8,790 nucleotides of DNA from Anaerolineales bacterium (GTDB taxonomy: Bacteria; Chloroflexota; Anaerolineae; Anaerolineales; Villigracilaceae). Location of the stretch: positions 1-8,790 of the forward strand of contig JAEURE010000093.1 in NCBI GenBank assembly GCA_016789485.1. The letters are read 5' to 3'. Below, piece by piece: positions 5,357 to 8,790 of the stretch (the stretch's first letter is position 1; each line of letters begins with the position of its first letter). The translations under genes and the position numbers were made by a program. The notes below the pieces were generated by a model. The model was not told the DNA's origin and made no database searches. It saw only the letters and a program-made list of their open reading frames with translations.

Positions 5357-6364
5357 ATGAAAAAAGTCTTAGTTGCATTTTCCCTCGTACTTTTTGGATG
5401 TTCATTCCCCCTGCGGGTGACGTTTGGAACTCCCACGCCGATTCCAACGCCCATAGAGACACCGTCTCCCACACAAACGCCTCTCACCCCGCCCGAATAT
5501 GGAACCGAACAAAATCCATTGATCCTCGCCCTGGCTCCTTCCTCGCGCCCCGGTGACGAAGTCATCGCGGCAGGAGATGTTATCGCCGCATTTATCCAAC
5601 AGCGGACGGGGTATCGCGTGGTAACTGTCATCCCTGTTTCCGAGGAACTCCTCGTAGAAGCCTTTGACAAGGGCAATGCTCACATTGGCTCGCTTTCGCC
5701 GTATGGCTATTTGCTGGCGCGTGACAATAATTCGGTCTCCGCCATCCTTGCAAAATTGCGGGACGGGAAAACCTTCTACGGCGCGCAGATCATAGCCAAC
5801 CGCACCAATGATTTCATCTCATATTTTGACGAGGCCCGCAACGAAAACAGTACAGATGCCGCTACTGCCTTAAAACAGTTCAATGAAAAGAAAGCCTGCT
5901 GGAGTGACCCAGTTTCTCCGTCAGGGTATGTGGTGCCGCTCGGGCTGTTGAATCAGGCTCAGGTCCAGATACGAAGCGGTGCGTTCCTTGCGGGTCAGCC
6001 AAGCGTGGTACGCGCCGTCTATGTGGATGACATCTGTGATTTCGGCGCGACCTTCATCGATGCGAGAAAATCACCGGCGCTCGAAGCGGATTATGCCGAT
6101 GTGGTGGACAAGGTTATTGTGGTCTGGCGTATTCCCGAAATTATTCCATATGAAAATATCTCGATCTCGACCAGGCTGCCGATTGAAATGCGGCGTGTCA
6201 TCCAGCGCGCATTCATTGACCTGATGCTCACGCCCGAAGGCAAAACCGCCATGCAAACCGTCTATGGTATGGATGAGGTCCAAATTGTGGAGGACGCAGC
6301 CTATGCTGAGTTTTCAGCGTATGTGAAGGCTTCGGGGTTGAGCCTGCTGGATTTGATAAAATAA
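5357..6364 (+). CDS. PhnD-like periplasmic-binding lipoprotein (orphan ABC-type substrate-binding protein)
   Basis: 335 aa. Seen: a signal peptide MKK plus hydrophobic core ending in lipobox LFGC with Cys15, then a Thr/Pro-rich spacer (25-47) holding the binding domain off the membrane. The mature part has LILALAPSSRPGDEV (55-69), VIPVSEELLVEAFDKG (91-106), AHIGSLSPYGYLLA (108-121), WSDPVSPSGYVVP (182-194) and DICDFGATFIDAR (225-237). These match the phosphate/phosphite/phosphonate-binding (PhnD) family in order and spacing. Known: PhnD-type proteins deliver oxyanions or related ligands to an ABC importer, but family members also sense ligands for histidine kinases. Odd: there is no permease or ATPase gene beside it. 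Instead it leads an operon with a DUF218 and an HD protein, so its ligand and role should not be assumed to be phosphonate. Start: ATG at 5357; the ribosome site (GAAAG) is weak. Confidence 0.85.
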   Translation: MKKVLVAFSLVLFGCSFPLRVTFGTPTPIPTPIETPSPTQTPLTPPEYGTEQNPLILALAPSSRPGDEVIAAGDVIAAFIQQRTGYRVVTVIPVSEELLVEAFDKGNAHIGSLSPYGYLLARDNNSVSAILAKLRDGKTFYGAQIIANRTNDFISYFDEARNENSTDAATALKQFNEKKACWSDPVSPSGYVVPLGLLNQAQVQIRSGAFLAGQPSVVRAVYVDDICDFGATFIDARKSPALEADYADVVDKVIVVWRIPEIIPYENISISTRLPIEMRRVIQRAFIDLMLTPEGKTAMQTVYGMDEVQIVEDAAYAEFSAYVKASGLSLLDLIK

Positions 6365-6369
6365 TGTGA

Positions 6370-7017
6370 ATGTTGAAAAAGCTATTTAAATTTATCTGGC
6401 GCGCGCTGCTTGTATCGGGCGTATTGACTGCCATTGCCTTGTTTCTGCCAAAGTTTGTCGTGCTGCTTTTCGCCTCGCCGCGCTCATTCAGCGTGGACGA
6501 TGTTCCCCCAGCCCGCGTTGCAATTGTCTTTGGAGCGGGGCTGCTGTACGATGGTTCAGCCGGGCCTGTATTAAGCGACCGCGTGGAAACCGCCGTGAAG
6601 TTATATCAACAAGGCAGGGTTGAAAAGTTGTTGATGAGCGGCGACAACCGTTTCATCGAATACAACGAACCCGAAGCCATGCGGCAATACGCGCTCGAAC
6701 GCGGCGTGCCCGATAAAGATATCGTTCTGGACTACGCAGGGCGCCGCACGTATGATACTTGTTACCGTGCAGAGCATATCTTTCAAGTGGATTCTGCGAT
6801 CCTCGTCACGCAAGCCTTCCACCTGCCGCGCGCCTTGTTTTTATGCAATTGGTTTGGCGTGGAAGCCATCGGCGTGGAATCAAATAACCGCTATTTCCTG
6901 AAGCGCTCGCGCATCTATTGGAATACCCGCGAATTGTTTGCCAATTTTCAAGCCGTGTGGGATGTGATGGTTACAAAGCCCCTGCCCGTGCTTGGAGACA
7001 TTGAACCGATACACTAA
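6370..7017 (+). CDS. SanA/YdcF-like DUF218 envelope protein
   Basis: 215 aa. Seen: one N-terminal transmembrane helix (about 12-34) after a basic start, and a single DUF218 domain: VAIVFGAGLLYDG (50-62), VLSDRVETAVKLYQQG (67-82), LLMSGDNRFIEYNE (87-100), DYAGRRTYDTCYRA (121-134) and VTQAFHLPRALFLC (146-159). These motifs, notably SGDNR, AGRRTYD and TQ-x-FHLPRA, are typical of SanA, which in Escherichia coli affects vancomycin exclusion at high temperature, and of the wider YdcF/ElyC group linked to envelope polymer metabolism. The domain should face outward. Inference: a cell-envelope function; the exact reaction is not established for the family. Start: ATG 5 bases after the lipoprotein stop; the ribosome site is weak, so translation may be coupled. 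Middle gene of a three-gene operon. Confidence 0.88.
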   Translation: MLKKLFKFIWRALLVSGVLTAIALFLPKFVVLLFASPRSFSVDDVPPARVAIVFGAGLLYDGSAGPVLSDRVETAVKLYQQGRVEKLLMSGDNRFIEYNEPEAMRQYALERGVPDKDIVLDYAGRRTYDTCYRAEHIFQVDSAILVTQAFHLPRALFLCNWFGVEAIGVESNNRYFLKRSRIYWNTRELFANFQAVWDVMVTKPLPVLGDIEPIH

Positions 7018-7031
7018 AATGGAGAACGTAT

Positions 7032-7601
7032 ATGACTCGTGATGAAGCCCTTGCCCTTGTTCGTGAATTTGTCAAAAATGAAGGATTGGTGCGCCATATG
7101 CTTTCCGTGGAAGCCGCCATGCGTTTCTACGCCGAAAAATATGGTGAAGATGTTGAGCAATGGGGACTCATTGGTCTGCTGCACGACTTTGATTGGGAAA
7201 TTCACCCAACTTTGGAGGAACATCCGCAGGCGGGCGCGCCCATGCTGCGCGAACGCGGCGTGAGCGAAGAGATCATTCAGGATATCCTGAGCCATGCCGA
7301 TCACATGGGAATGCCGCGTGACACGCTCCGCAGAAAAGCCATCGCGGCATGTGATGAAGTGACAGGTCTCATCACTGCCGTTGCACTGGTGCGTCCATCG
7401 CGCTCATTGTATGACCTTGAAGCCTCTTCCGTGAAAAAGAAGTGGAAGGACAAAGCCTTCGCCGCAGGCACCAACCGCGAAGAAATGGAACATGCCGCCA
7501 GAGAATTCGGCGTGGAACTTTGGGAACATGTCGGCAATGTCATTCAAGCCATGCGCAGGATCGCGCCAGACCTCGACCTGGTGGGGAATATTCAGAAATA
7601 G
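7032..7601 (+). CDS. HD-domain metal-dependent hydrolase
   Basis: 189 aa, full length for a compact HDIG-type protein. Seen: LVRHMLSVEAAMR (19-31) with His22, the HD pair in GLLHDFDWEIHP (48-59, His51-Asp52), His64, ILSHADHMG (85-93) with His88 and His91, and Asp108 in ACDEVTGLI. This is the H...HD...H...D metal ligand set of HD phosphohydrolases. VRPSRSLYDLE (120-130) and VKKKWKDKAFAAG (134-146) are typical of one subgroup of small HD proteins common in anaerobic bacteria. Known: HD proteins hydrolyse phosphate esters of nucleotides and related compounds. The substrate here is not evident, and this is not a GYP cyclic-di-GMP phosphodiesterase since the HHExxDGxGYP motif is absent. Start: ATG with GGAGA seven bases upstream, 14 bases after the preceding stop, so it is co-transcribed. 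It ends before a strong terminator. Confidence 0.9.
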   Translation: MTRDEALALVREFVKNEGLVRHMLSVEAAMRFYAEKYGEDVEQWGLIGLLHDFDWEIHPTLEEHPQAGAPMLRERGVSEEIIQDILSHADHMGMPRDTLRRKAIAACDEVTGLITAVALVRPSRSLYDLEASSVKKKWKDKAFAAGTNREEMEHAAREFGVELWEHVGNVIQAMRRIAPDLDLVGNIQK

Positions 7602-7618
7602 TGAGTGTGATAAACAGC

Positions 7619-7650
7619 AAAAAGCCCGCATAGAAATATGCGGGCTTTTT
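7619..7650. terminator. Bidirectional intrinsic terminator between convergent genes
   Basis: AAAAAGCCCGCATA (7619-7632) and TATGCGGGCTTTTT (7637-7650) form a perfect 14-bp stem around a GAAA loop. It has A/T runs on both sides, so it can end both the plus-strand operon and the minus-strand STAS gene. Confidence 0.92.
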
Positions 7651-7663
7651 AAAACTTGAAAAG

Positions 7664-8050
7664 TCAGGGCCTCAACAACCAATCCATGGCTTCTTCAACG
7701 TCCTTGAAGACTTGGTACGGCAGGCTGCGGTTACGGGCAGCCGTCTCAAAGAACAACATGTCTTCTTCCAACCCGGTATCTTCCGTCGAATAAACAATTG
7801 CCGCCTTGGCACTGGTCTTGTTAAATTTCTGTCGCTCCGCCCGCATTTCCTTGGCACGCTCAAAGATCTGAACCATGGGAAGTTTGAAACGAAGTTCGCG
7901 AATATCCAGCAGCACCTTTTGCATTCCTGTTGTGTCCACCATTTCCATGATCCTGCGGATCATGGTGTCATCCACCCCGGAGTCCCATTCCCCTCTGGCA
8001 ACCGCAATGACGATTTTATTCTCTTCGTCCAATCGGATGAGGTATTCCAT
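7664..8050 (-). CDS. STAS/SpoIIAA-like domain protein
   Basis: 128 aa from the ATG at 8050 (an in-frame TTG six bases earlier is less likely, since AAAGG would abut it). Seen: an N-terminal strand pattern MEYLIRLDEENKIVIAVARG (1-20), KVLLDIRELRF (45-55) in the place where STAS domains have the strand leading to their phosphorylatable loop, then VQIFERAKEMRAERQ (60-74), AAIVYSTED (83-91), and EEDMLFFETAARNRSLPYQVF (95-115) ending in AMDWLL. The fold prediction is a small alpha/beta STAS or SpoIIAA-like protein. The canonical SpoIIAA Ser of the D-S-x-G motif is not evident, so regulation by phosphorylation is doubtful. Function unknown. It is a single gene read from a TTTTCA-16-TATAAT promoter (8116-8089). 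It ends at the shared terminator and diverges from the VOC gene. Confidence 0.72.
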   Translation of the reverse strand: MEYLIRLDEENKIVIAVARGEWDSGVDDTMIRRIMEMVDTTGMQKVLLDIRELRFKLPMVQIFERAKEMRAERQKFNKTSAKAAIVYSTEDTGLEEDMLFFETAARNRSLPYQVFKDVEEAMDWLLRP

Positions 8051-8088
8051 GGACAACCTTTCCCAAGCCGCTGATGATTTCTTTTTGG

Positions 8089-8116
8089 ATTATATCGCCG
8101 AAACAAAATATGAAAA
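8089..8116 (-). promoter_or_regulatory. Promoter of the STAS-like gene
   Basis: On the minus strand TTTTCA (8116-8111), a 16-bp spacer and TATAAT (8094-8089) precede a leader of about 33 nt that carries GGGAAAGG just before the ATG at 8050. Confidence 0.5.
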
Positions 8117-8135
8117 GACAAATTATCAAAACGGA

Positions 8136-8163
8136 TTGAAAAGATTTCCAAATTCCATATAAT
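8136..8163 (+). promoter_or_regulatory. Promoter of the VOC gene, apparently leaderless
   Basis: TTGAAA (8136-8141), a 16-bp spacer and a perfect TATAAT (8158-8163) form the best promoter in the window. The -10 ends only 6 nt before the ATG at 8170, so transcription should begin at or next to the A of the start codon. There is no ribosome binding site upstream of this ATG. Confidence 0.65.
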
Positions 8164-8169
8164 CAATTT

Positions 8170-8790
8170 ATGTGGATCAAACGCCTCGAACTCCCAACCG
8201 TTGACCTGATTGCCCAGCGTGATTTTTACGCCTACGTTTTGGATTTACCCGCCCACCTCGAAGACGATTCTCTGCTCGTCAAAGCCGGCAAAACGGACAT
8301 CCTCTTCACTCTGGCCCCCGCAGACTGGACGGGAGCATATCATTTCTGCTTCAACATCCCTGAAAACCAGTTTCCCCAAGCCAGGGTTTGGCTCTCGAAG
8401 CGCATCCCGCTTTTGAAGGATGCACAGGGAAAGGATGAATTCCATAGCGAGACCTGGAATGCCACGTCTTTGTATTTCAAAGACACGGCGGGAAACATCC
8501 TTGAATTCATCGCAAGGCACGATCAGAAGAACGCGGTTGAAATTCCATTCAATGGCGAACAGATTTTGCAAGTCAGCGAGATCGGCCTGCCTTCACAGGA
8601 TGTGATCGCATTTGCCAAAGAGTTGTGTGAAAAACTGGGCGTTTCTGTTTACAAGCAGGAACCCAACGAAACCTTCACGCCGATTGGTGATGAGGATGGC
8701 TTGTTCATCCTACCGATCGAAAACCGCATCTGGTATCCTAATACCGGCGTCCCTGCGCGCATGCTGTCTGTGAGGGTGGATTTTGAAGTG
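8170..8790 (+). CDS. VOC (glyoxalase-fold) family protein, 3'-truncated by window edge
   Basis: An open frame of 207 codons runs off the right edge without a stop. Seen: a first VOC module with IKRLELPTVDLIAQRDFYAY (3-22), LLVKAGKTDILF (35-46), YHFCFNIPENQF (57-68), and YFKDTAGNILEFIARH (102-117). Candidate metal ligands are Glu7, His58 and Glu112. A second repeat follows after residue 131, with VSEIGLPSQDVIAFAKEL (135-152) and FTPIGDEDGLFILP (169-182), so the protein is at least a double-module VOC protein. Known: paired beta-alpha-beta modules build the active site of glyoxalases, dioxygenases and resistance proteins. The substrate cannot be told from sequence. Start: ATG at 8170 is set by the family N-terminus; it lacks a ribosome site and sits 6 nt after a -10 element, so it is likely translated from a leaderless transcript. 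Confidence 0.85.
   Translation, partial: MWIKRLELPTVDLIAQRDFYAYVLDLPAHLEDDSLLVKAGKTDILFTLAPADWTGAYHFCFNIPENQFPQARVWLSKRIPLLKDAQGKDEFHSETWNATSLYFKDTAGNILEFIARHDQKNAVEIPFNGEQILQVSEIGLPSQDVIAFAKELCEKLGVSVYKQEPNETFTPIGDEDGLFILPIENRIWYPNTGVPARMLSVRVDFEV

Noticed and set aside
5357..6364. A phosphonate uptake operon (phnCDE)
   Set aside because: Only the binding protein resembles PhnD. The following genes are a DUF218 and an HD protein, not an ATPase and permease.
7032..7601. HD-GYP cyclic-di-GMP phosphodiesterase
   Set aside because: The length is short and the GYP motif is absent. Only the HD metal ligands are present.
1..8790. CRISPR array, tRNA, rRNA, insertion sequence or prophage
   Set aside because: No regularly spaced direct repeats, no cloverleaf-like or ribosomal sequence, and no transposase, integrase or terminal inverted repeats were seen.

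Overview
The window looks like ordinary chromosomal DNA from a bacterium of mixed base composition, most plausibly a Chloroflexota (Anaerolineae-type) genome. This is inference. It rests on the Thr/Pro-rich linkers behind membrane anchors (lipoprotein at 5357-6364, DUF4230 protein at 4614-5288), a GTAGGGGC...GCCCCTAC intergenic hairpin of a kind I associate with that group, and the gene mix (bacterial steroid 5-alpha-reductase-like enzyme, solitary RRM protein, environmental AAC(3)-like protein). There is no phage, transposon, CRISPR array, tRNA or rRNA. No stretch of 300 bases lacks a gene.

Layout. 3-599 (+) is the C-terminal part of an alpha/beta hydrolase whose nucleophile elbow has an unusual Val. 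A hairpin terminator separates it from a convergent minus-strand pair: an enoyl-CoA hydratase (2189-1416), then an AAC(3)-like N-acetyltransferase (about 1413-634) that appears translationally coupled to it. Divergent from the hydratase runs a plus-strand series: a steroid 5-alpha-reductase/TECR-like membrane enzyme (2267-3010), a small four-helix membrane protein with conserved histidines (3081-3479), a cold-shock-type RRM protein (3592-3897) with a strong terminator, and a DUF998 membrane protein (3968-4552). A 14-bp-arm hairpin separates the last from the convergent DUF4230 gene (5288-4614).

Divergent from DUF4230, with interlocked promoters, is a three-gene plus-strand operon: a PhnD-like lipoprotein (5357-6364), a SanA/DUF218 envelope protein (6370-7017) and an HD-domain protein (7032-7601). 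It ends at a textbook bidirectional terminator shared with a convergent STAS/SpoIIAA-like protein (8050-7664). Divergent from that is a VOC (glyoxalase-fold) protein (8170 to the window edge), apparently read from a leaderless mRNA.

The genes do not form one obvious pathway. The clearest functional unit is the 5357-7601 operon, a cell-surface ligand-binding lipoprotein with an envelope DUF218 protein and an HD hydrolase. The most interesting regulatory observations are two candidate leaderless starts, each with the -10 element ending exactly 6 nt before the ATG. One of them is embedded in the 3' arm of the upstream gene's terminator. I found no convincing evidence of a wholly new multi-gene system.
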